Shown here in pieces: positions 1 through 5,847 of a stretch of 6,608 nucleotides of DNA. The notes beneath the pieces were generated by a model. The model had not been told where the DNA came from and did no database searches. It saw only the letters and a program-made list of their open reading frames with translations. Within the stretch, counting starts at the first letter, position 1. The number at the start of each line of letters is the position of its first letter. The DNA comes from Candidatus Caccousia avistercoris. Lineage in GTDB: Bacteria; Bacillota; Clostridia; Oscillospirales; Acutalibacteraceae. Location of the stretch: NCBI GenBank assembly GCA_018715025.1, contig DVMK01000081.1:1-6608 (forward strand). The letters run 5' to 3'. The translations under genes were made by a program, and so were the position numbers.

Positions 1-1
1 C

Positions 2-289
2 TTCTTCCTGGTACTGAAAAAGAAAAAACGTCCCAGCGGCGCCATGTGGTACGGAAAGGTGGGAACCGTGCTGTTCTATCTTTCTTTTACCATTATTGTG
101 GCGCTGAAGGGGATTTGGAATATTGAAAATCTTACCGTCAATGTGATTCTGCTTTCTATTACAGCACTTTTCATGCTGTTTGCCTTATATAAATATTTCA
201 GAGTATTTCTGACCCTGCTTCATTCGACCGATCCCAAGGACAGCATCGATTTGAAGTCGGATATTAAAGCCAGAAGGGAGCCCGAGTAG
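2..289 (+). CDS. CDP-alcohol phosphatidyltransferase-like membrane protein, C-terminal part (5' truncated by window edge)
   Basis: The reading frame is open from base 2 with no stop, so the ATG at 44 is probably internal and the gene begins before the window. The visible 95 residues start with a hydrophobic end, then a basic cytoplasmic-type loop (KKKKRPSGAMWYGKVGT), then two hydrophobic helices at about residues 20-37 and 45-63, and a charged tail ending in REPE. A basic loop with a P-S-x(3)-YGK-x(2)-T pattern followed by two last helices is what I expect near the C-terminus of CDP-alcohol phosphatidyltransferases (PgsA and relatives), which join CDP-diacylglycerol to an alcohol in the inner membrane leaflet. 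The catalytic DGxxAR motif would lie upstream and is not visible, so the family call is by resemblance only. The stop is TAG at 287-289. The clp gene follows after 43 bases on the same strand, suggesting an operon. Base composition is clearly more AT-rich than the rest of the window. Confidence 0.65.
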   Translation, partial: FFLVLKKKKRPSGAMWYGKVGTVLFYLSFTIIVALKGIWNIENLTVNVILLSITALFMLFALYKYFRVFLTLLHSTDPKDSIDLKSDIKARREPE

Positions 290-309
290 GGGGCAGCCCC
301 CGGGGCCCC
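289..309 (+). other. Short GC-rich hairpin between the first gene and clp
   Basis: GGGGG (289-293) can pair with CCCCC (297-301) around a CAG loop, overlapping the end of the TAG stop codon. It is followed at once by the palindrome GGGGCCCC (302-309). There is no T-run on the plus strand, as the next bases are A-rich and form the clp ribosome site, so this is not a standard intrinsic terminator. It could stabilise a 3' end or modulate read-through into clp. Function is unknown. Confidence 0.35.
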
Positions 310-332
310 TGGCAGAAAAGAGGAATTCCACT

Positions 333-2627
333 ATGCTATGTTCCAGATGCCATAAGCGGCCCGCGGTCGTGTTCATTTCTCCCAGTGTAAACTCCGGCGA
401 CCCTCAGGGCCTTTGCCTTACCTGCGCCAAAGAGCTGGGGATTAAGCCGGTGAACGATCTTTTGGAAAAAATGGGCCTGAATGAGGAGCAGCTGGACTCG
501 ATGGAGTCTGAGCTGAGCCAGCTGATGAATGTGGACGGGGAGGACAACGGCGAAGAGGGCGACAACGGCGCCTTCACCCCTGGCGGCGCCGCTACCTTCC
601 CCACCTTTTTACAGAGCATTTTTCCCGGCATGGGGCGGCAGCCCCAGGAAGCGCCCCAGGCCCCTTCCCACGAAGAGGCCCAGCGGGGCAGGCGCGACAA
701 GCCCCGCACCAAGCGCCGCCAGCTGAACGCCTACTGCACCAACCTGACGGCCAAGGCGGCCGCCGGGGAGATTGACGCCATCATCGGCCGCGACCGGGAG
801 ATCAGCCGGGTGGTGCAGATTCTGAGCCGCCGCACCAAGAACAACCCCTGCCTCATCGGCGAGCCCGGCGTGGGCAAAACCGCCATTGCCGAGGGGCTTG
901 CCCTGCGCATTGCCAGCGGGAACGTGCCCGCCCGGCTGCGGAAGAAGGAAATCCACCTTCTGGACCTTACCGCCCTGGTAGCCGGCACCCAGTTCCGGGG
1001 CCAGTTTGAAAAGCGGATCAAGGATCTGGTGGACGAGGTAAAGGCCGAGGGCAACATTATCCTGTTTATCGACGAGGTGCACAACCTGGTGGGCACCGGC
1101 GACGCGGAGGGTTCCATGAACGCCGCCAACATTCTGAAGCCCGCCCTCTCCAGGGGGGAGATCCAGGTCATAGGCGCCACCACCTTTGTGGAATACCGGA
1201 AATATATTGAGAAGGATGCGGCCCTGGAGCGCCGGTTCCAGCCGGTGACGGTGGCGGAGCCCTCCCTGAAGGAGGCCACCGACATTTTGATGGGCATCCG
1301 CTCTTACTACGAGCAGTACCACCGGGTCCGCGTGCCGGAGGAGATTGTGCGCCGGGCGGTTGTGCTTTCTGAGCGGTACATTACCGACCGCTTCCTGCCG
1401 GACAAGGCCATTGACCTGCTGGACGAAAGCTGCGCCTGCGCCGTGCTGCGGAACAAGCAGATGGCAGACTACGACGCGGCCGCCGACGAGCTGGAGGGCC
1501 TGAAGGGCCAGGAGGAAAGCCTCACCGCCGGGGACGCGGAGCCCGACTATGAAAAGCTGGCAGAGCTGCGCACCAGGATTGTCCAGCTGGAGCAGAAGGA
1601 GCAGGAGCTGGCCCCCGCCGCCCTGGGCGCCCAGGTAACCATGGAGGACCTGGCCAAGGTCATTGAGTTGTGGACGGGGATCCCCGCCTCGCGGGTACAG
1701 GAAAACGAGCTGAAAAAGCTGGGCCATATAGAAGAGACGCTGAACAAAAAGATCATCGGCCAGGAGGAGGCCGTGGCCGCTGTGGCCGCCGCCGTGCGCC
1801 GCAGCCGGGTGCAGATCAGCCCCCGCCGCCGCCCGGCCTCGTTCATCTTCGTCGGCCCCACCGGCGTGGGCAAAACCGAGCTGGTGAAGGTGCTGAGCCA
1901 GGAGCTGTTTGATTCCCCCGAAACCCTGATCCGGCTGGACATGTCGGAGTTTATGGAAAAGCACTCCGTCTCCCGCATTATCGGCTCGCCGCCCGGCTAT
2001 GTGGGCTACGACGAGGCGGGCCAGGTGACGGAAAAGGTGCGCCGCCGCCCCTATTCGGTGCTGCTGTTCGACGAAATTGAGAAGGCGCACCCGGATGTGC
2101 TGAACATCCTGCTGCAGATTTTGGACGAGGGCCGGGTGACAGACGCCCACGGCCGCAGCGTCAACTTTGAGAACACCGTTATTGTCATGACCTCCAACGC
2201 GGGCAGCGAGCGGAAGGAAAACGCCCTGGGCTTCAACAAGAGCGAGGCGGACGCTTCCCGCGAACGGGCCATGAAGGCCCTTTCCGATTTCCTTCGGCCG
2301 GAGTTCCTGGCCAGGGTGGACGAGGTGATTGTGTTCCGTCCCCTCTCTGCGGAGGACTTCCAGAAGATTGCCGTGCTTATGCTGGACGAATACGCCGTCG
2401 CCCTGAAGGAAAAGAACATCAGCTTCCAATACGACGGCAAGGCCACCCGCTGGCTGGCAGAGCATGCCCACGGGGGGAAGAGCGGGGCCCGCGACCTGCG
2501 GAACCTGATCCGCCGCCAGGTGGAGGACCGCCTGGCCCAGCAGATCATCGATTCCTGCGACAACCCGCCCGCCGGCCTGCTGCTCACCGCCGGTGAGGAC
2601 GGCCCCTCCCTTCAGGTCCTTCCCTGA
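333..2627 (+). CDS. clpE: ClpE-like ATP-dependent Clp protease ATP-binding subunit (zinc finger plus two AAA+ domains)
   Basis: This is a 764-residue Hsp100 unfoldase of the ClpC/ClpE class, expected to form cytosolic hexamers that unfold substrates and feed them to ClpP. The N-terminus has a C4 zinc finger (C3-x2-C6 and C28-x2-C31) in place of the Clp_N repeats of ClpC, which is the ClpE arrangement. An acidic, then Pro/Arg-rich linker (about 66-130) leads to AAA-1: Walker A GEPGVGKT 176-183, pore loop AGTQFRG 217-223, Walker B D247/E248, arginine finger pair R300/R301. A short charged middle segment (about 378-435) resembles a reduced UVR/coiled-coil module. AAA-2 has Walker A GPTGVGKT 508-515, pore loop GYVG 555-558, Walker B D580/E581, arginine finger R661 and sensor-2 R720. 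LGF at 632-634 sits where ClpC has its ClpP-docking VGF loop, so ClpP partnership is likely. The start is supported by AGAGGA (319-324) 8 bases before ATG. Family ClpE proteins are about 700 residues. The symbol is by domain layout; annotation as clpC is also possible. Confidence 0.93.
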   Translation: MLCSRCHKRPAVVFISPSVNSGDPQGLCLTCAKELGIKPVNDLLEKMGLNEEQLDSMESELSQLMNVDGEDNGEEGDNGAFTPGGAATFPTFLQSIFPGMGRQPQEAPQAPSHEEAQRGRRDKPRTKRRQLNAYCTNLTAKAAAGEIDAIIGRDREISRVVQILSRRTKNNPCLIGEPGVGKTAIAEGLALRIASGNVPARLRKKEIHLLDLTALVAGTQFRGQFEKRIKDLVDEVKAEGNIILFIDEVHNLVGTGDAEGSMNAANILKPALSRGEIQVIGATTFVEYRKYIEKDAALERRFQPVTVAEPSLKEATDILMGIRSYYEQYHRVRVPEEIVRRAVVLSERYITDRFLPDKAIDLLDESCACAVLRNKQMADYDAAADELEGLKGQEESLTAGDAEPDYEKLAELRTRIVQLEQKEQELAPAALGAQVTMEDLAKVIELWTGIPASRVQENELKKLGHIEETLNKKIIGQEEAVAAVAAAVRRSRVQISPRRRPASFIFVGPTGVGKTELVKVLSQELFDSPETLIRLDMSEFMEKHSVSRIIGSPPGYVGYDEAGQVTEKVRRRPYSVLLFDEIEKAHPDVLNILLQILDEGRVTDAHGRSVNFENTVIVMTSNAGSERKENALGFNKSEADASRERAMKALSDFLRPEFLARVDEVIVFRPLSAEDFQKIAVLMLDEYAVALKEKNISFQYDGKATRWLAEHAHGGKSGARDLRNLIRRQVEDRLAQQIIDSCDNPPAGLLLTAGEDGPSLQVLP

Positions 2628-2664
2628 GCGCATGGCTATTGAAAGTTTTATAAAATATTCCGCA

Positions 2665-2707
2665 GCAGCCGCTGGGGTGCGCAAAGCGCCCGGCGGCTGC
2701 TTTTTTT
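2665..2707 (+). terminator. Intrinsic terminator of the clp gene
   Basis: GCAGCCGC (2665-2672) pairs perfectly with GCGGCTGC (2693-2700). The stem continues inward through a T-G wobble and GGG/CCC (2674-2676 with 2689-2691) towards a GCAAA loop, with a small bulge. Seven T follow directly (2701-2707). It lies 38 bases after the clp TGA stop. Stem strength plus the immediate U-tract make this a textbook Rho-independent terminator, separating clp from the lipoprotein gene. Confidence 0.92.
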
Positions 2708-2928
2708 GCGGCGGACGCACGCGGCAGGTAAGCTTTATTGAATAAGAATAAAGTCAGAGCCGCACCACACTACTCGCTTTGGCAAAAATTATTTTGTGAA
2801 AAGATTACAGTTTATTTGCATCATATAAATTTTTTGTAACAAATCTTCCCTGTGAAAGGTATTTATTATACAATAGCGATAGAAACCCCGTTCCGGGGCG
2901 GAAAGACGGACAACAGGGAGGGATTTTT
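2708..2928 (+). promoter_or_regulatory. AT-rich upstream region and leader of the DUF4349 lipoprotein gene
   Basis: No gene is evident between the clp terminator and the ATG at 2929, and the sequence becomes strongly AT-rich around 2730-2880, in contrast with its GC-rich surroundings. This is the expected place for the promoter. Possible -10 elements are TATAAA (2824-2829) and TATACA (2867-2872), but neither has a good -35 at 16-18 bases. TGTAAC (2835-2840), then 17 bases, then GGTA (2858-2861) resembles ECF sigma promoters loosely. Near the 3' end, CCCCG (2886-2890) pairs with CGGGG (2894-2898) as a small leader hairpin. The strong ribosome site AGGGAGGGA (2915-2923) ends 5 bases before the ATG. 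Confidence 0.4.
2733..2753. repeat. 7-bp perfect inverted repeat in the lipoprotein gene upstream region
   Basis: CTTTATT (2733-2739) and AATAAAG (2747-2753) are perfect inverse complements separated by GAATAAG. The AT-rich dyad lies about 175 bases before the lipoprotein ATG and after the clp terminator, a position compatible with a regulator-binding site. In such AT-rich sequence a chance 7-bp match is plausible. Confidence 0.3.
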
Positions 2929-3996
2929 ATGAAGAGAAAGCAAGGAATATGGCCGCGCCTGGCGGCGCTGCTGCTGGCGGCGGCGCTGTGCGCTGTGCTG
3001 GCCGCCGGGTGCAGCGGCGGCGCGGGGGCGGACAATCGGGCCAGCGGAGCGGCCCTGGGGCAGACAGAGCCCTCTGCGCCCCAGGAAAGCATGGACATGG
3101 AAACCGCCGCGGACGGCGAGGGCGGCCTTGCTTTGACGGCCACTGCCTCCGGCGGGTCAGGTTCCGCTTCCCTCACGGATGTTTTGCCTGAGAACCGGAA
3201 AATCATTTTGAACGCGGACATTTCCATGGAAAGCACCGACTTTGACGCCGCCTGCGCGGCCCTGCGCGCCGCCGCCCAGGAGGCTGGCGGCTACCTGGCA
3301 AGCTCGCAGCAGGAAACCCCTTCCTACGAGGGGGCCTCCCGGTGGACGCAGTTCGTCTTTCGGATCCCGGCGGAGCAGTACGACAGCTTCCTGGCCAGCG
3401 CCGATGCGGCGGGTAATGTGACCAGCCTTTCTGAGACCACCCAGGACATTACCGCCGAGTATGTGGACGTGGAAGCCCGCATCGAAGCCCTCACCGCCCA
3501 GCAGGAACGCCTGCTGGACCTACTGGGGCAGGCGGGCGACCTGGAAACCCTGCTGGCGATTCAGAACCAGCTGACCGAGGTGCAGTACCAGCTGGAAAGC
3601 TACGAGGGCCAGAAGCGGGTGTACGACGATCAGGTGGAATATTCCACCATCACCGTTACGCTGGACGAGGTGGTGCATCTCACCGAGCCTGCCGACACCT
3701 TCGGCCAGCGGCTGGGCGCGGCCTTCGCCGACAGCTGGCGCGGCTTCGGTTCCAGCCTGCAGAATCTGGCGGTGTGGCTGGTGGCGTCGCTGCCCACTCT
3801 GCTGGTGCTGGCGCTTCTGGCCCTGTGCGTGGTGCTGGCGGTGAAAAAGTACCGGCGCAGCCGGAGGGCTTCCCGCGCTGCCGCGCAGGCTCCGGCCAGC
3901 CTTCCGGTGGAACAGCAGGTTTCTCCCGCTGCCCGGCAGCCGGACGCCCCGGAGGAGAAGGCGGGGGAACAGGGGAACGCGCCCCCGCAGCCCTAA
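2929..3996 (+). CDS. DUF4349 domain-containing lipoprotein with C-terminal membrane anchor
   Basis: The 355-residue product begins with a basic n-region and an Ala/Leu-rich core ending in the lipobox LAAGC, so Cys28 should be lipidated after signal peptidase II cleavage. Residues 29-85 form a Gly/Ser/Ala-rich linker. From about R90 the DUF4349 pattern is clear: a beta-strand start RKIILNADISME, alternating helices, an FRIPAEQY segment, ITAEYVDVEARI, and then a coiled-coil-like helical hairpin (about 183-236) rich in Gln, Glu and Leu, before a return strand EYSTITVTLDEV. A hydrophobic helix at about 282-304 is followed by the basic stop-transfer KKYRRSRR and a Pro/Ala/Gln-rich cytoplasmic tail. 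The folded domain would therefore sit outside the cell, held at both ends. The biochemical role of DUF4349 proteins is not established. The ATG is fixed by AGGGAGGGA 5 bases upstream and by the intact signal peptide. The gene appears monocistronic and converges with the minus-strand genes. Confidence 0.9.
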   Translation: MKRKQGIWPRLAALLLAAALCAVLAAGCSGGAGADNRASGAALGQTEPSAPQESMDMETAADGEGGLALTATASGGSGSASLTDVLPENRKIILNADISMESTDFDAACAALRAAAQEAGGYLASSQQETPSYEGASRWTQFVFRIPAEQYDSFLASADAAGNVTSLSETTQDITAEYVDVEARIEALTAQQERLLDLLGQAGDLETLLAIQNQLTEVQYQLESYEGQKRVYDDQVEYSTITVTLDEVVHLTEPADTFGQRLGAAFADSWRGFGSSLQNLAVWLVASLPTLLVLALLALCVVLAVKKYRRSRRASRAAAQAPASLPVEQQVSPAARQPDAPEEKAGEQGNAPPQP

Positions 3997-4008
3997 AAGG
4001 AGAATGAG

Positions 4009-4051
4009 AAAAAGAGGCGCGGCCCCGGTGTTGTACCGGCGGCCGCGCCTC
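4009..4051 (-). terminator. Strong leftward terminator-like hairpin
   Basis: GAGGCGCGGCC (4014-4024) pairs perfectly over 11 bp with GGCCGCGCCTC (4041-4051). Past one unpaired C (4040) the stem continues as CCGGT (4025-4029) with ACCGG (4035-4039), closing a GTTGT loop. On the minus strand the hairpin is followed directly by TTTTT (complement of 4009-4013), giving a good intrinsic terminator for leftward transcripts coming from nhaC. On the plus strand it lies 17 bases after the lipoprotein stop but lacks a U-tract, so it would at best protect that transcript's 3' end. Confidence 0.75.
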
Positions 4052-4301
4052 AGTCTGTCGATAAACCCTAACAAGGTGCGTAAAGGATCGCAGAATCGGG
4101 AGCTGCGCTCCCTGTCTGCTTACCTTTTTAAAGCCGTTGCACGGCAATTTGCGGGGCTTTGGGTCTCCGCTGCCGCTCCGGTCGGCGCCTTGTTTGTGCG
4201 CCACTGGTGCACGGCGCCCCCTGCACCCCACCACCTTTTGAAAAAGGTGGACGAAAACTTTAAAATTGCTTTTTGGTAGCTTCTTCGACAAGCTGAGGCG
4301 C
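4045..4301. mobile_element. MITE-like non-coding element with imperfect terminal inverted repeats
   Basis: The left end GCGCCTCAGTCTGTCGA (4045-4061) is the inverse complement of the right end TCGACAAGCTGAGGCGC (4285-4301) at 15 of 17 positions; only the two central bases differ. The 257 bases between hold no credible gene but several hairpins: GGGAGC/GCTCCC (4098-4112), GCCGT/ACGGC (4133-4145), GGTGCA/TGCACC (4206-4227) and CCACCTTTT/AAAAGGTGG (4231-4250). Terminal inverted repeats, small size, no transposase and internal dyads fit a miniature inverted-repeat element or a dispersed intergenic repeat. I see no obvious flanking target duplication. The right end touches the nhaC stop codon (4302-4304). 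It could instead be a structured bidirectional 3' region that never moved. Copy number elsewhere in the genome cannot be judged from here. Confidence 0.5.
4231..4250. repeat. Perfect 9-bp hairpin inside the intergenic element
   Basis: CCACCTTTT (4231-4239) and AAAAGGTGG (4242-4250) are perfect inverse complements with only GA between them, so in RNA the innermost pairs would open into a larger loop. On either strand the stem contains T or A runs on its inner side rather than after it, so it is not a classical terminator. It is the longest perfect dyad inside the proposed element and would form in both transcription directions. Confidence 0.7.
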
Positions 4302-5741
4302 TCAGGCCTTGCCGGAGGAAGCCCCCTCCTCCCGGCTGCCTTCCTGCCCACCGCCCCCGTTGTGGGGCATGCTCTTCCCCAGGGCGGCGATGAGGATCGC
4401 CACCAGGGGGTTGATCCATCCAAAGAAGGTGAAGGGGCCGTACTGCCAGGCGGAAACGCCCAGCATCCCCTCGGTGAACCCGGCCCCTGGGCTGTAGGGG
4501 ACAATGCCGCCGAATACCGTGCCGGCGTCCTCCAAAGCGCGACTCAGGTTTTGCGGCTTCAGGTTGTGCTGCCGGTACAGGGGGCGGAAAAGGCGGCCGG
4601 TCATGATAATCGCCACGTACTGCTGGCCGGTGGCAATGAGGATGCCCCAGGAGGTGAGGATGGTGGCAATCACCAGGCCCCGGTCGCTTTTCACACGGCT
4701 CACCACCTTTTCCAGAAGGGAGGCGGCCATGCCGGTGCGCTCGAAGATCCCGGCAAAGCTGAGGGCGATTATCATAAGGGCCACGGTGCGCATCATGCTC
4801 ATAATGCCGCCCCGGTTCAGCAGGGTGTCCACCGATTCCACGCCAGTGGAGGCGGAAAAGCCGTCCATGACCAGGGCGGCCAGCTGGGCGGGGGGAACGC
4901 CCTGCACCAGGGCGGCCAGCAGCGCCCCCAGGGCGGCCGAGCCCACCAGCCCCGGCAGGGCGGGGATGCGGAAAACCACCATGGCCAGCACCAGCAGGGG
5001 CGGCAGGAGCAGCAGGGGGTGGATGAGGAAAGCGCCCTCCAGGGCCTGCAGGGTGGTTTGAATCTGTTGGGAATCCGCCTGCGCGCCGCCGTAGGAAAAG
5101 CCGATGGCCCCGTACAGCGCCATGCAGATGAGGTACGTGGGGGTGGTGGTCGCCATCATGTGGCGCACATGGTCAAAGAGCCCCGCGTCAGAGACGGAGG
5201 GCGCCAGGTTGGTGGTGTCAGAGAGGGGGGACATTTTGTCGCCGAAATACGCCCCGGACACAATGGCCCCCACGGTGACGGCCGGGGGAATGCCCATGGC
5301 GGAACCGATGCCGAACAGCGCCACCCCCACGGTGCCGATGGTGGAAAGGGAGCTGCCCAGGGCCAGCGAAACCAGCGAGCACAGCAGAAGGGTGGTCAGC
5401 AGGAAAAACCGGGGCGAGAGGATCTGCAGCCCGTAATAGATCATGGTGGGGATTACCCCGGAAGCCATCCACAGGGCGATGAGAACGCCGATGGCCATAA
5501 TGATGAGCAGGGCGGGGAGGGCGGCGGTGACGGCGCTGCAGATCCCCTCCATCATCTCCTTCCAGGAAAACCGGTGGGCCGCCCCCACCAGGGCTGCCAG
5601 CACGGCCGCCAGCAGCAGCGGCACGTGGGGCGCGCTGCCCAGACCGGCCGTCATGGAAAGCACCAGCGCGATGAGCGCCAGAAATACCAGGGCCGCCGCC
5701 CCGAACCCTACCGGGACAGGCTCCCGCTTTGCTTCCTTCAC
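4302..5741 (-). CDS. nhaC: NhaC-family Na+/H+ antiporter
   Basis: The 479-residue product is a polytopic inner-membrane protein with about eleven hydrophobic segments, the first at about residues 8-30. The diagnostic signature GDKMSPLSDTTNLAP (167-181), preceded by GAIVSGAYF, is characteristic of the NhaC antiporter family, which exchanges cytoplasmic Na+ for external H+; some relatives exchange malate or other organic ions, so substrate is less certain than family. Length matches the usual 460-490 residues. The C-terminus is a short Gly/Ser/Glu-rich tail. I chose GTG at 5741-5739 because AAGGAGGG (complement of 5748-5755) lies 6 bases upstream and the protein then starts with a short charged segment and helix 1. 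The frame stays open upstream to an ATG at 5873, but that 44-residue extension is Gly/Pro/Arg-rich, overlaps galE and the hairpin region, and is unlikely to be translated. galE lies 106 bases upstream on the same strand. The TGA stop abuts the MITE-like element. Confidence 0.92.
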   Translation of the reverse strand: MKEAKREPVPVGFGAAALVFLALIALVLSMTAGLGSAPHVPLLLAAVLAALVGAAHRFSWKEMMEGICSAVTAALPALLIIMAIGVLIALWMASGVIPTMIYYGLQILSPRFFLLTTLLLCSLVSLALGSSLSTIGTVGVALFGIGSAMGIPPAVTVGAIVSGAYFGDKMSPLSDTTNLAPSVSDAGLFDHVRHMMATTTPTYLICMALYGAIGFSYGGAQADSQQIQTTLQALEGAFLIHPLLLLPPLLVLAMVVFRIPALPGLVGSAALGALLAALVQGVPPAQLAALVMDGFSASTGVESVDTLLNRGGIMSMMRTVALMIIALSFAGIFERTGMAASLLEKVVSRVKSDRGLVIATILTSWGILIATGQQYVAIIMTGRLFRPLYRQHNLKPQNLSRALEDAGTVFGGIVPYSPGAGFTEGMLGVSAWQYGPFTFFGWINPLVAILIAALGKSMPHNGGGGQEGSREEGASSGKA

Positions 5742-5747
5742 AAAATT

Positions 5748-5775
5748 CCCTCCTTCCGGCAGGCCTCCGCCTGCC
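5748..5775 (-). promoter_or_regulatory. nhaC leader hairpin adjoining the ribosome binding site
   Basis: On the minus strand GGCAGGC (complement of 5769-5775) and GCCTGCC (complement of 5758-5764) form a perfect 7-bp stem with a GGAG loop. Its 3' side ends only two bases before the Shine-Dalgarno AAGGAGGG (5748-5755 region), which in turn precedes the GTG start by 6 bases. The stem leaves the Shine-Dalgarno single-stranded, so it may position it or stabilise the 5' end. No ion-sensing riboswitch pattern is recognised. Confidence 0.5.
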
Positions 5776-5799
5776 TGAAACTGTCCGATAAACCCGCGG

Positions 5800-5839
5800 C
5801 CTGGGGAAAGGAGAGGGCCCGCGGCGAACCGCGAGCCCT
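5800..5839 (-). terminator. Terminator-like hairpin after galE
   Basis: Read on the minus strand, AGGGCTCGCGG (complement of 5829-5839) pairs with CCGCGGGCCCT (complement of 5814-5824) through 11 pairs including one T-G wobble, closing a TTCG tetraloop (5825-5828). It starts 8 bases after the galE TAA. The downstream tract is CTCTCCTTTCCCC, with few consecutive T, so termination may be partial and nhaC may receive read-through from galE. No good promoter is visible between this hairpin and nhaC. Confidence 0.6.
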
Positions 5840-5847
5840 GAGGAAAT

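Noticed and set aside
44..46. ATG at 44 as true start of the first gene
   Set aside because: The frame continues open to the window edge, and starting here would remove most of the enzyme, including its catalytic part.
609..2720. 703-codon open frame on the minus strand opposite clp
   Set aside because: It mirrors the GC-rich third positions of clp; the translation is a low-complexity Gly/Leu/His/Gln-rich sequence without domains, and it would run through the clp terminator.
2855..2875. TATAAT on the minus strand (complement of 2865-2870) as a leftward promoter
   Set aside because: It has no suitable -35 at normal spacing and no minus-strand gene follows; the match is expected by chance in AT-rich sequence.
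2805..3236. 143-codon minus-strand frame across the lipoprotein gene start
   Set aside because: It spans the AT-rich promoter region and the signal-peptide coding region antisense, with a low-complexity Ser/Ala/Pro product and no ribosome site.
4004..4279. 91-codon plus-strand frame after the lipoprotein gene
   Set aside because: Its GGAG lies only one base before the ATG, it runs through the terminator hairpin and the MITE-like element, and it has no domain features. Database matches, if any, would likely reflect the repeat.
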